A stretch of DNA of 64,000 bases from Gnetum montanum. Its lineage: Eukaryota; Streptophyta; Gnetopsida; Gnetales; Gnetaceae. Positions 7,566-19,273 of the stretch are shown here, piece after piece. Position numbers and translations under genes: made by a program. The number at the start of each line of letters is the position of its first letter. Positions within the stretch are counted from its first letter, which is position 1. The stretch spans positions 124,001-188,000 of the forward strand of contig MNCI01007569.1 in assembly GCA_015680685.1 (NCBI GenBank), read 5' to 3'. The notes under the pieces were generated by a model. That model made no database searches. It was not told the origin of the DNA and saw only the letters and a list, made by a program, of their open reading frames with translations.

Positions 7566-8345
7566 TATGACAATAAACTAGTAAAAAATGTTTGCCATGA
7601 TGCTAAACTAGCACATCTCATTCTTAGGCCATGACATTAAACTAGCATCCATAGTGTACATCGACCATGATGCTAAACTAGCATAGATCGTCCTTGGGCC
7701 ATGACATTAAATTGGCATCCATAACATCCATCTGCTATGACGTTAAACTGGCACAACATCCATCCACCATGACACTAAACTAGCATAACATTCATCTACT
7801 ACGATGTTAAATTGGCATCATCCACTATGATGTTAAACTAGCACAAACATATCATACATCTAGCATGATGCTAAACTAGCATAGTTTTTCCTTGGACCAC
7901 GACATTAAATTGGCATCCATAGCATACGTCTGCCATGATGCTAAACTAGCACAACATTCATCCACTATGATGTTAAACTAGTATTATCTACTATGATGTT
8001 AAACTAACATAGACATATCATATGTCTACCATGATACTAAATTGGCATAGCTTGTCCTTGGGCCATGATGTTAAACTGGCATCCACAGTATACATCTGCC
8101 ATGATACTAAATTGGCACAAATCATCCTTGGGCCATGACATTAAAATGGCATCCATAGTGTACATCTACCATGATGCTAAATTAGCACAACTTGTCCTTG
8201 GGCCATGATGTTAAACTAGCATCCATTTGCTATGATGTTAAACTAGTACAACATCCATCTACCATGACATTAAACTAGCATACAATAGTCTACTAGGATT
8301 ATAAACTAGCACACTACAATCTACCAAGACCTTAAACTAGGTTCG
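7566..8345 (+). repeat. Array of about 24 short repeats, core ATGATGTTAAACTAGCA
   Basis: The core ATGAYRYTAAAYTRGCA recurs about 24 times with a period of 26-38 bp. Spacers fall into a few types (CCTTGGGCC, CATCCATAGTGTACATC, ACATCCATCYACC). Copies vary by substitutions and no long frame is kept. It lies between the integrase stop and the LTR-like region, where Tat/Ogre elements are known to carry tandem repeats that can seed satellites. Confidence 0.85.
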
Positions 8346-9640
8346 TAATTAGCCATACATAGTACTACAAGCAAGTGAGTAAGAATAACTTTAACTCCCC
8401 CTCCCCCTCTTCTACACCATGTGGGAGGTGACATTGTAGTCCTAGGATGAAGTGGCTACACTAGTGCAAGCTCTTAAGCACCTACATCATCATCACCCCC
8501 ATAGTTTTTCTAGTTTTCTAAGTACCTTCTATCAATGTAGGCTTTGGAGCATTGGAAACATTACCACCCCTGGCATTTTTTGACTTTCTACACACCTATC
8601 ATCAGCTCAGCCTTAGGAGCACTTGCAGCATCATTGCCTCCCACCATTTTTTTGGCTTTTAAACACCTACCACTAGCTTGGCCTTTGGAGCACCTATAGC
8701 ATTTTCAGCTCTTGGCATCTTATTTGCATTTTTTGTTGTGTTTTTTTCTTATCTTCTCGAAGTTGTGTTTACAAGATGAAGCCCTAGGGCATCCGTGCAG
8801 AGATGCATCTCATTGTAGTGGCAAGTCACCACATTGCTTCACTGTGCACGATTAGATGAACTAAGCCTCTCAAGAATGCACATTCCTCTTGCCCTGTTAT
8901 GGTCTACCTACGTCCATCCCTCTATCTCCACACCCTTGCATTCCCTTGCACCCTCTACAAGCCAAACCATAAAACCCAAGGTGGACATAACATAAGTTGT
9001 CCCATGGGGAGCCTCTATTGGCTGGTCAAAGCCTAGGCAAATATAACACAAGTCATCCTAAAGAGGAAACACATATCCCACAAATGCAATGCAATTTCTC
9101 AAGCATTAGAGCAAAGCCCATCCAGTGGCACATAGTCCACTTCATGAAAAGCATACCATAGTTATCATTTAGCAAAGCACCAAACCCAATGAAGGTTCAC
9201 CCTGCAACAAAAAGAAAAGAAAAAAAATGAGGAGAAGAATGTCCCCAATAAAATTAGCAAAGTTGTAATTCTACAATGGGTCTAGCCCTAAATCCACTCT
9301 AACTCTCTCATCAGCATTTCAATGAGAGGTTAACATTTTTAGGGACAAGCCATCCTAGTGCCATGATCACTATCAGCTTCATTGACTCTACATCCTGCAT
9401 CATAACACTTTATTTGCATCTCATTCCCCTTGTTATCACCAGTGCATTACCTACCCCTTTTAACTCCCATCATGCCACTATCCATAGCAGTCTTGAGCAC
9501 AATGCAATAACATCCAACCACACATGAAAGAGTGATGTTGGTGCCAAGGCTACCATGATGTTTTATCGTTCTTTGTTGACATCTCTTGGGCCACTCCTCT
9601 AAATGTTAACAAAGAGTAGTTAATGAAACACCATCAAATT
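8346..9640. other. T0 3' region without a supported gene
   Basis: A pyrimidine tract (CCCCCTCCCCCTCTTC) lies near 8397. Three imperfect units of roughly 85 bp occupy about 8475-8735; each holds a TTTGGAGCA- or TTAGGAGCA-like and a GGCATTTTTT-like segment. On the minus strand, about 9010 down to 8749 has few stops and reads NRARGMCILERLSSSNRAQ and, after a stop, HYNEMHLCTDALGLHLVNT. Some Tat elements carry an antisense ORF here, but I cannot assign it. No PPT was identified with certainty. Confidence 0.4.
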
Positions 9641-9710
9641 TGGGTGATAGCTTCTTGACTACAAATTTTTCTACGCATCAATAGAAGCTACAAATTTTTC
9701 TAAGTGTTGG

Positions 9711-10129
9711 AACTACACTCTCCACTACCCCAGAGTGTAGTTAGCTAAGTAGAGAGTGTAGTCAACATCAAAGGCTAGTTTTGAAAATTTTCCTAAGTGT
9801 TAAGCTAGTAACTATAGTTTTTTCTAAGTGTTGTGACTATGCTCTCCACTGCCCTAGAGCATAGTCAAGCATAGTTAGCATGGAAGACCCAATTTGGTAG
9901 AGAAATTTTCTAAGTATTGAGACAATGCTCTCCACCACCCTAGAGCATAGTCAAGCATAATCAACTAGAAGCCAAATTTTTCAAAAATTTTCCAAGTGTT
10001 GGGACTATGCTTGACCTTAGTCAAGAGCCTAGTCAACCTCCCATGAAAAGCATAGTCAACACTTAGCCATTTGTTGTGGGAGTTTCTGTAAGTATGGGAC
10101 TACACTCTCCACTGCCCTAGAGTGTAGTC
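9711..10129 (+). repeat. Four inverted-repeat units with 11-bp stems and CCACTGCCCT-type loops
   Basis: Stems: AACTACACTCT/AGAGTGTAGTT (9711-9742), GACTATGCTCT/AGAGCATAGTC (9835-9866), GACAATGCTCT/AGAGCATAGTC (9921-9952, one mismatch), GACTACACTCT/AGAGTGTAGTC (10098-10129). All loops are 10 nt. Two stem versions differ at two paired positions by matching changes on both arms. Looser variants lie near 10007-10045. Confidence 0.85.
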
Positions 10130-10535
10130 AAGCATAGTTAGCCAAAATAGCCTCCAAATTCCTCCAAAACATAGCATCAGAATTCACCTTAGCTCCAACA
10201 CACCTCCAACAAGTGTAGTTAGCAAAAATGCATCTTTGATGTACCCCTTTTTGGCCCCAATTATAACTATGCTTGACCCCACTCAAGATAGTGGATAGCG
10301 TAGTCCCATAGCATAGTCTCCAAAGTTGCATTTTTTCAAGTACATTGTGATCTTTTCAGCACATGAACATGTAGTTGGTAGAATAGTCATAGTCTAGTAG
10401 TCTTACAAATTCCATTAGTGCACCCTAGAGCATGACACCATTTATTTCAATGGAGTGTGTAGTTGGATGCAGTGTAGTCCCAACCGTCCCACTGCTATGT
10501 GGCAGCAGATCTACACTTCACACGAATCCTAAGCC

Positions 10536-10543
10536 TATAAATA
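10536..10543 (+). promoter_or_regulatory. TATA box (TATAAATA)
   Basis: Occurs as GCCTATAAATACC after a GC-richer stretch. It fits an LTR promoter of T0. Confidence 0.5.
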
Positions 10544-11261
10544 CCATAGCCCTTGACATTTTAGGGGTTGGAAAAATTTTTTGAAGGTTGGCAAATTTGG
10601 GCATTGGTTGACAAATTCAAACATTAGCATTATTAGCATTTGGCATCCTTAAAGCATGTTTGGAATTTTGACAAGGCAAAGCATTTTCACACCATTGTAG
10701 CTCACCATAAGACACCGTAGACCATCATAGTCCACTACACACTATGGTGGCCAACATAGTAGTCACATAAACCATGGCAAAATGTCATTCTTTGCTGCTA
10801 GACACCTCAATACTATGACTACATTGTCCACTGTGCCTATTGTACACCACGTACCTCTTCACACTTACTGAGGTTAACTATGCTCAAACCTATTTGGGGT
10901 GGTGCCACTTTCTCTCTCACTCTCTCCATGTGCATTTTTTGACATTCTTACTTAAATTTTGGCATTTTACTTGTATTTTTGGTTATTTTCACATATCACC
11001 ATGCATTGACACCTATGTTTTACAATGAAAACCTTAACTACGCTCATCCCCGTTAACATTGTTGACACTATGAACATCATTCAAACACTTAGCATCATTT
11101 AGCATTGCATTTTTCAAGTCCCCATTTGATTGAAAAGATCATTTTGGGCATGCCACCTCCACCTCCAGCAAGCCCTCACATGGACTCAAGGTTAAAGCTA
11201 TGCACTCGCAAACCTCTCGATGTTCCATTCCAGCCATCAACATTTTTGATCGCTACAATCA

Positions 11262-12709
11262 CATTAGGTTGTGAGGGTTTGGAAGGACTAACAAGTTGGA
11301 AAAGGGTCATTTCTTGGATCAATTGTTTGAACCACTTGGCTGAAAGGCCAATTGTGAATCTAAAACCCTTGTAGCATTTCATTGCAACGACTGTGGAGGT
11401 ATTTTGCCTTGCATGGATGGAGCAAAATGTAACTAGTTTGAGGGAAAAGGGTTGTGTGTAGATAGATGTAGAAGACAATAAGGATATGGATTCTCCCCTT
11501 GAGTAGATGGTGAATGAGTTCTATGATATTCTACAAGGTGATAGTGATGCTAGAATGAATCATGGCTTGGTGAGCTTCATGGAGAGAAGGGTTGTTGAAC
11601 ATAGTACCCATATGAATTAGGTTATCTGTAAGGGTACTACTATCTTGGTGGTGGCATTATCCATGATTGTGGTTGTTTCTACTATTGATATTTTTCATAT
11701 AGTTATGGTGGAGCTCCACTTGGATAGTAAGCTTGTTGCTACTAATGAAACTACATTGGATTGCCTTAAGGATAGGGCAATCATCTAGGTGCTTGCCTTC
11801 TTGCTAGTCATAGATTTAAAGCATACATTCCAGACTCTTGTAAGTGTGACATGACAAGGCAACATCCCTTGGAAGGTTCATATTGGCAAATGTCACATCC
11901 ATCATCTTCATCAGAGTCTATCTCAACAACTTCCTCAACTAGAGCAACTTTACCCTTAGCTTTCTAGTAGGTACATTTAGCATCTTTCTGCCTCCTACAA
12001 TCACGATCACTATTTTGTTCTTTGGATGCTTTAGCAATCTTCATAGCAATTTCAATTTTTTCATCCAAAGAGTCCCATTGTTTGTCAACCTCTTCCAAAA
12101 TACCATAAATAGATTTTTGAATGGGCTAGGTTTTCCTATTCACCACTTCATTGAGTGGTGACTCCTCCTCATCAAAAAATTGAACCTCCCTTCTCCTAAT
12201 GGAAGGGTCCATATTATATTCTTTTGCACTTTTTCTTTTTTGCAACTCACCTTCTTCATTTGCTATCTACTTAATCAGCCTTTGTATCTAATGAGCTCTT
12301 AGTCCGAATAGTCTCCCTTGGGCATAAACCCCAAGAGTTCTTCTAGTTTTTTCTTTGATCCCATCTATGATGTGGCAAAGTTATTTCCTCTAGGAATAAC
12401 CATGGCTAGGACATTGATGTAAAAGAGAATAATATCTACCCATGGTGGCATCCCAGGTTCATGTGTTCTCTATTTCTAGCCTTGGATGTGCCTTCTTAGA
12501 TTAGACACTCTAGAGTATGTTTAGTATTTATCATTGAATAGCTTAAGCATTCTACTCTATTATTGGATAGATTCCAGCTCCAAGGACCAATACCAGCTTT
12601 CAGCATCCTTAATGAGTGCCATGGGAAATAGCTTGAAATTTTGCCAATCATTTTTAATGTTTTGTAAGGCATAGGCATTGTGAAAAGCTTGTGGATGTCT
12701 CAAACATTG
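11262..12709 (-). pseudogene. gag: A2 gag remnant
   Basis: Reading leftward from 12709: CLRHPQAFHNAYALQNIKND, WQNFKLFPMALIKDAESWYW, FNDKYQTYSRVSNLR, a degraded acidic linker (FLMRRSHHSMKW), then a glycine/proline/histidine-rich C-terminal part that matches the A5 copy at 45593-46250. Stops and frameshifts are spread throughout. The zinc-knuckle region is barely recognisable (MDVTFANMNLPRDVA). It lacks the N-terminal region. It cannot make a protein. Confidence 0.75.
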
Positions 12710-13146
12710 AATAAATAACTGAAAGCATTAAATGCATGAATAAAACATCTTAAACTATCTAGAATGATGCAAGGTTTATCAAGAAGCTTGTCTGTATTTT
12801 TGTACACATTAGTGTGATTTAGGTACAACAATGCTCAAATAAAGATTTGTACACTCAATGACTCCTGCTATGGGCACTTGGGAAAATATTCTAACTTTCA
12901 AATGAACAAACTACAAGAGCTCTACTACTATTATGACTTGAAATCTCATACACATGGCTGGAAGCTCATATTTATAGTTTTTGCTATAGTATTGCATTGA
13001 CAGGGCCTTGTAGATGTGGCAAACGCTACATTGACATGGCCCTATCAACAAGGCAACACCTCATAAATGGTGCTCCATTGATGGGGGCCTATTGATGAGG
13101 CCACATCAACAAGGGCCCATTGACATGACACATTAACTTTTCATCA
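12710..13146 (-). repeat. A2 LTR fragment (U3-R part)
   Basis: Aligns with 29600-30040 of the A5 3' LTR, has TATTTATA (TATA box on minus) at 12969-12976, and ends at TTTTCATCA, i.e. the LTR start TGATGAAAA on the minus strand. The U5 part is missing. Confidence 0.8.
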
Positions 13147-15252
13147 TCTTTCCATGAACCCATGCAAGCTAGTGGAAGTAACATCTTAACAAATGGACAA
13201 CCATGTTCAATTTTTCGAATCTCCTCCTTACAACTTAGTCATGGGGGAGATGGCCATCCATGCTAACCATTATAGTGGCTCCTCAATTTTTCATCTTTTT
13301 GTTTTTCACATTTTTTGTTTTACACTTTATTATTTTTACAAATTTTTGTTTTACGTCATTGTTAGTAAATTTTACCTTTTTTGAATATTTTACAATTTCT
13401 TGAATATTTTATTCTATTTTGTTGTCATTATTCTTGTTAATAAAATGCTTTATTTCCAATAGGACATAGTCATGCTATTGGTATCTACTAATGGTGGTTT
13501 GTACTTAATGTTTTTGATTATCAAGGTTTGGTTTCTATTTTTAAATTTTAATGACTAATAACTAAGACTACTTTCTATTTTCATGAGGTAAGCAATAAGT
13601 CCACATCATCCACCCATCCAAAAACTCTATGGTTTTCCCTATTTTTGGAATATGAGATCCATTTTTTATTAATAAAACCTTAATGAACTTGTGACCTTGG
13701 TAGTTTCCAAGCCTAGAAAAGACTCAAAGGTTTGAAAAGGGTGTGGCTTCAAGGGGATTCAATACTCTTTGTATCTCTCTACTTGCTTAAGTACATGTGT
13801 GTTTTTCATGGATTTCTTACCATTATATTTTGACCAATAATAGGAATTTGAATAAGTATTTGCATGGTGTAGTTCCCATCTAAAAAAAATAAAACAAAAA
13901 CAAAAAAAATAAAAATGAAAAATGATGAGAATTCAAAGCACACCCCTTAAAAAAAATAAATGGGCTACAAGCATTGGTTATGGAACTCGAAAGACATATT
14001 ACCCATGCCTAAATGTCCCCTCTAACTAAGGCCCTTTCTCAATTCTTGCTTCTCTTTTCTTCTCAAATAATAAATGGTGATTATCCATGGTAGCATTCTT
14101 GTATCTTGAGGAGGTGGACTAGTCCTAGAGTGGTAATGCAAAGTCGCTAAAAGTGGTTGGTTTTGGTCTAAACTAAGGTTGGACTTTATTGGGTCATTTA
14201 ACCACAAAACTCACAAGGGACTTCATGTGATCATGATTGAAACATCCATTCCATTCTATCTCTCATCCATTAATGCTCTCCATAACTCACCTCACTACTA
14301 GTTTTCATGTGTTTTGTTTCATGTCTTAGTTTGATGTGTTGAAATTCCTTAATAGATTATCCAGGTTGGATTCTTAACTTTTCATAACCATTAATCAACT
14401 ATGGGATTCACAGACTCCTTAGTTGAGGTTATGCAAGGGAAAAAATGGCATCCACCAATATGGGAAGGACCCACTCGCATATCTCATGGTTTGGTTACTT
14501 ATGTTCCTTTCCCTTAGACATTTTTATAATCAAAATCTTTCGTGCGCCCCATCATGCATCCAACTGTGTGCTCATTAAGGCATTCTTTTTTATCAAATCT
14601 CATTCTCAAATTATTTCTCCATTTCTAGAACTTCAACAACCTCTTCTAATATTTTCATCATGTTCTTGGCTTTTTGAGCTTCCAACTAATCCAAATTTCT
14701 TTCAAAATCTCCTTGTTTTTCATAACTTTTGGGAGAGTCAACGATGGTCAACAACCACGTCGACTAGGCCCTATCAACATAGTCCAAAAATTCTATAACT
14801 AGTGCCCAATACTTTGAAGTTTTTTGTCATTTTCTTCAAAACAAAAATGGATTTTTTTACAATTTTTCAGAGTCCAAAACCTTCCAAAGCCCATAACTTT
14901 TACATTGTTTGTCCAAATCACTCCGTTCTTTAATCCTATAGCTATCAGAGGTAAGCTCTTAGTCATGGAGGCCATAAACCTTAAGGTTTATAACAAAAAC
15001 TTTTCAAAATTTTTTCTAACTCTCCTAAATGGTTAATGAATAAAATAATATCAAACCATCAATTTCTGATATTTTAACTCCTCCAAAAAACTATGGTAAA
15101 CCTAAAATTATTTATTAATATTAAAATCATATTAAAATAATCAACCAGGCCATAATCACAACTTAGCCAAGTGTAACACCAAGAGATAAGGTATTCCTCA
15201 TGTTTCAAAGTTACACAATAAGTGCTAACCCTTGGTCATGTTGTGATTACAA
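13147..15252 (+). other. A3 spacer between pol and ORF2
   Basis: Noncoding but shared with A5 and A6: AGTCATGGGGGAGATGGCC at 13237, GTGTGGCTTCAAGGGGA near 13741, GAATTCAAAGCACACCCCTT near 13930, GGGAAGGACCCACT near 14461. A splice-donor-like CAGAG/GTAAGC lies at 14950/14951, followed by the PPT-like AGTCATGGAGG at 14961-14971, branch point CTAAC at 15225-15229 and a decayed acceptor (AA) at 15251-15252. A T-rich frame at 14445-14798 is not credible as a gene. Confidence 0.6.
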
Positions 15253-18103
15253 ATGGCACCTAGAACAAAACACCCGTAGGAAGGAGGACCATCACAACCA
15301 AAGGACAAACAAGCTAAACTAGGAGCCAGGAAAAATAAGCCTAGGAGCAGGTTGCAAAAGCTCACTTAATGGGACCTCTTTAGGATGAGCCCTAAATGAA
15401 ATCTATTTAATAGATTCCTAAAGAAGAGGTTGTGAATGAACAATCCCAAAGAGGAGAGACACTAGGGCCCATACCAAGACTTGAGGTTACATTAACACAA
15501 GGCTATCTAGATACAATCAAGCCTCACAATGTCTAATGCTTAGTTCTCCAAGAACTAAATTTTAAACCATTCTTAGAACATGCTTCACTAGAAGTTAAGA
15601 TGCAATTGCAAATCTCTCCCATGTGACTGATCATCACTACTAGTGGAAAGTGATACATGGGAGAGACATATCTCTTCTAGATTAGCAAAAAGATAGGAGC
15701 CACTGTGAGAAACAAGGACATTCAAGTTTCTTATGCAACAAAAGCTATTACTTAGGCTCTTGGTCTACCTAATTCTAGCATCCATTTTGTAGAAATATCC
15801 ATGCAAGTAGACCCTGAGGCAAAAAGGAAGTGGACCTAATGATGTTATCAAGTTGACTGCAAGGATTTTGGTGCACTCACACTAGCAGAGTGTATATATA
15901 TCAAGAGAGTAACCTATTACCTCAATTCGATGATGAAGTCCAATAATGTGACAGCCTTCTTTACTCATGCCTATGCCACTCTAAGCAAGAGATTCCCTAT
16001 TAACCTTCAACAGCTAATCTATCTAGAGATAGAGAAGTGCTTCAAGGAGAACAAACATTGAAGGAAAATCCTAATGTTTCCATGCCTTATTAGAAAACTT
16101 TGTAAAAGGATAGAGATAGTCTGCTACATCAATGAAACAATTAGGCATAATCCCATTACTTCTTGATTTGAAATGATGAAGGATAAGACCCTTGCCATGT
16201 CAAAAGAAGAGGATCAATAGCCATCACCTCCACCACCCACTCAAGAAAAAATTCCAAAGGCCTATGTATCCATTAAGTGCTTGCACAAAATTTGAGAGAA
16301 ACCCTTGCATGAGTAGGAGCAGTAAGCACGAACAAGTGGTGGGGGTCCATCTATGTACCATCTTGTAATGAGTTACATGAAGAGGCTTGAACGATCAACC
16401 AGATGGAGGAAGGTAAATTGATAGTCTTAACCCAAAGAAAATAGTTGCCCATGAGATTGAATCCTAGTGCCCAAGAGGTAATGGTGTCTCTCTCACAATA
16501 ACAATAATTTTTATAAATCTTTGGGAATATTGCTACCTTTTTGGTATACTTGGAGGAGGATGAAGGGGCAACTGTATTAGTGATACAGCACCAAGGATAG
16601 GAGACTACAGTAGAAGTTGTTGTTGATCAGATTATAGAAGTATTGACTACTTTTACAACATCTGTACTAGACATTTCTACACTTAGAGGTGTACAAATGC
16701 CTATAGAGATTGTTAGTGGTCGATTGAGTGTAACACAACATGAAGAATTTTTGGATCGATTTGTGGAAACCAAGTAACCAATTCTAGATTATTTTGATTT
16801 TTCAAATAATATCACCACAACCAAGTTGAAGCTACTTGAAGCAAAGGACAAGTGCATCATTTTGGAAGGGCAACTTGAAATGGCTTAAGCACAAAACCAA
16901 TGCTCGGCCACAAAGGTTGCCAAATTAAGAGCTTTTCTTGCTAATCTCACACTTCTCAACCCTACATTGATAAGACATGAAGGTTTTCAACAACCTCAAG
17001 ACAAACTCAAATAGTTGAGGCAAGGATGATGATGGTTGCCTTTGACTATTCTGTGACTGAGGCCGAAACATATTCAATTCAAAAGGACTTGGTCTAGACA
17101 TGCCTAGAGAATGAGATGCTAACGATAGAAAATCATCACCTATGGAATGTTGATGTGCAAAAATAGCATATGCAAGAATTCATCCATTAATAGTGGGAGC
17201 AACTACCCAAGGTAAACACTGAGCTTAGGAGATTGGCAGTGGAGAACAGAAATCTCTCTATGGAGGAAGTTTGTTCCTTATATCAAAAATCTACAATTGA
17301 GATTGCCACCTAGAAGAATGAGGCTCTCAATTTTGAGTCAAGAACCACTACAGAGATCAAGTTGGCCTATAGAAAGAAGTTAATGAAAACACATCTAGAT
17401 GGCTAAGGCAAAAGTCAATGAGACCCTCTAGTAACTCCAGCAAGGAAAAGAGGTGTGGCAACCTATCATTGATGGGATAGATGCCTATGACAAAGTAGAG
17501 ATCTACATGAAGGAGTTGCAAATAGAAGAGATGACTAAATACATGAAGCTTGCCAATCTTAGATATGCAAACTTGGTAATGTTGACTGCTATATGGCCAT
17601 GCTTAGAGTTAGAGAAGTAGGTGGCCAACTCGGACTTGTTGTATGAGGAAGAGTTCAAGCATCATAATGATACCAAGCAAAAGCATGAGACTACAAATGT
17701 TAAACTCAAAGTTCTTAGGGCAAGATTCACTAATTAAAAATCAATTCCTAAGAACCTCGCTAGAAGAATGAATGACTACTAAGAACTTCATAATGCAATC
17801 AGGGCATTTGACATCAAACATTAACAATTTGCAACCTAGTTTCTCAATGTCAAGGAGCTGTTTCCAACAATGCCCTATCCTTGGGATGTGCCCATTCTGG
17901 ACCACATTCACAAAGCTATTTGGACCATGCACGATCCTAGGAGTAAGAAGGAAAAGATGAAATCATTTTTCAATGCTTTTTGTCTTCCACCGAAAGTTGC
18001 AACAACAATAGGATAGCCACAATAGCCTCAACCACCATGTGCACCCAAAGCAAGAGAAGGTCCTTTGAAACCTCAAGAGACTCCACCACCTAGGACTGTT
18101 TAA
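15253..18103 (+). pseudogene. A3 ORF2, longest copy, many stops
   Basis: Starts MAPRTKHP directly after the predicted splice acceptor and ends near PPRTV-stop; about 950 codons if counted through. Codons about 150-300 match the putative plant transposon protein domain (PF20167-like): QVDPEAKRKW, DFGALTLAECIYIKRV, FFTHAYATLSKRFPINLQQ, then LIYLEIEKCFKEN and ILMFPCLIRKLCKRIEI. A charged coiled-coil middle follows (LKLLEAKDKCIILEGQLEMA, KVAKLRAFLANLT) and then a P/Q-rich tail. It occupies the env position after pol. Its role is unknown; the coiled coils suggest self-association or binding to a partner. Stops are frequent, often TAG/TAA/TGA one transition from Q, R or W. Confidence 0.65.
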
Positions 18104-18322
18104 TCTTCTCCATCATCTTCATGCCATCAAAGGAGAATGTGTTTGTCAAAATTTTTTTTGATGTTCAATTTTATAGTCTTGAACACTAGAAAATTTTGTA
18201 ATGCTTGTATATCCATACACTCAGGCACTTTATGTTTATTTATATTTGTCATATGTCTATCATCAATCAATAATTCCATACCTTTCCAAATTTGTAAATA
18301 ACTTGAGGATGAGTTTTCATTC

Positions 18323-18335
18323 AGCAGTGGGGGTA
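18323..18335 (+). other. A3 polypurine tract
   Basis: AGCAGTGGGGGTA directly before the LTR start, preceded by the family sequence ACTTGAGGATGAGTTTTCAT. Confidence 0.8.
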
Positions 18336-19172
18336 TGATGAATCATGGATTGGCTATGTCAACTAGGCCTCGTCAATGCATGATTTGATGCATTAATGTA
18401 GCCCCATTGAGATAGTGTCTATTTTAGCCTATAAATACACACTCATCCACCATGTTTACGGCATGTCTTGTCATAGCTGTAGTAGAGCTCTTGTAGTTTT
18501 ATCATACTTTTCTAAGTCCCCGCAGTAGGAGTCAATAGTGTACAGATCTTTATTCAAGCACTGTTGTACCTAACCACAGTAGTGTGCATTATAATAAAGA
18601 TGATCTTTTGATAAACTTTATAACACTTTGAAACAAATTATTTATTTATTTCTACATTTAATGTTTTATGCAATTTCCTTTAATGCTTTAAGTAATTAAA
18701 TGATCAATTAGGCTAAATTAAGCTAGGTTAAGTAGTGATTAAGTAAGCACATAAATATGACCACTTTGAGCATATGCTTGGTGCATGGCAATCCAAGTAA
18801 CACTTAATGTTTGGTAACCTAGTGGCACTAAACATGTTTAGGATGTGTAAGGAAAGTGGAAATGGATGCTTATGTTAGGATTAGTTAGTTAAGTTAAATT
18901 AGCAATTAAATTAATTTATTCTTTTCATCCTTTATTTTAAGCATTCAAAACATAAAACATAAAAATAATAAAAATCATATGCCTTGATTACACTTAACCT
19001 TACCTTTGTACATCACAAGTGTAATTAGGAAGACAACGAATGACTATTAGGGTAAGTTCACTTCCTAGAGACTAGTGTATCAGAAGACATACAATCCATG
19101 AAATTCGACCAGATCATGCATGAACACATAGTGGTTCATATGGTTGAGTGTAGGGGTACCCACTACTCATCA
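18336..19172 (+). repeat. A3 3' LTR
   Basis: 837 bp from TGATGAATCATGG to CACTACTCATCA. It has CCTATAAATAC (TATA box) near 18430, paired GGTAACCTAGTGGCAC-like motifs in R/U5 and the GTATGGTTGAGTGTAGGGG block common to the whole LTR group. Confidence 0.88.
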
Positions 19173-19273
19173 ATATTCTCAAATAAAAACATACTAGTCA
19201 CATGCCTATACATATGAGGAAGATAAAGAAATTGGACTTGGTGAGCAAGAGTTACTTTTGGCTAGTTATGTAC

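Larger units (their letters stand above)
1..8345 (+). mobile_element. T0: 3' part of a Tat-lineage Ty3/gypsy element, split by A1
   Basis: Two integrase fragments (2-389 and 7028-7524) read into each other once the inserted element A1 and one copy of its 5-bp target duplication are removed. The C-terminal part has the Tat-type signature (WHKKL, TPYSLVYGSEE, FLVTKAYDN-like, LKSYY then stop). A short-repeat array follows it, a position where Tat/Ogre elements are known to carry tandem repeats (3' UTR). The 5' part lies outside the window. The far end of its 3' LTR is not resolved and may reach about 11.2 kb. Confidence 0.75.
9641..11261 (+). repeat. LTR-like region of T0 with hairpin repeats and TATA box
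   Basis: A probable part of the T0 3' LTR. Hairpin units occupy 9711-10129 and TATAAATA lies at 10536-10543, followed about 25-30 bp on by a GGGGTTGGAAAAA region that could be the RNA start. The second LTR copy is not in the window, so the ends are unknown and a separate element is possible. A frame at 11105-11374 (starting MHFSSPHLIEKI) crosses into A2 and is not supported as a gene. Confidence 0.45.
11262..13146 (-). mobile_element. A2: Athila-like fragment, gag plus truncated 5' LTR
   Basis: Minus-strand gag (12709 down to 11262) fused at 12709/12710 to LTR sequence 12710-13146, so U5, the primer-binding site and the gag N-terminus are deleted. The left end stops at 11262, where similarity to A5 (45593 onward) begins. 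It is most like A5 and is old: many stops, CpG-poor. Confidence 0.75.
13147..19172 (+). mobile_element. A3: Athila-like element, 3' half (spacer, ORF2, PPT, 3' LTR)
   Basis: Begins exactly where the A2 LTR ends, some 90 bp before PPT-like site A; everything upstream (LTR, gag, pol) is missing. The remaining order matches A5 read on its own strand. It is CpG-poor with many stops, hence old. No right target duplication can be tested because the left LTR is absent. Confidence 0.8.

Noticed and set aside
7566-8345. CRISPR-like repeat-spacer look of the array
   Set aside because: Plant retroelement context, imperfect repeats, spacers of 10-20 bp that recur; no cas genes.
11105-11374. Frame with a PPPPPASP start as a possible gene
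   Set aside because: It crosses the junction between T0 and A2 sequence at 11262 and has no recognisable domain.
14445-15036. T-rich frames in the A3 spacer as small genes
   Set aside because: Low-complexity F/S/L text, not conserved in A5 or A6, in noncoding spacer.
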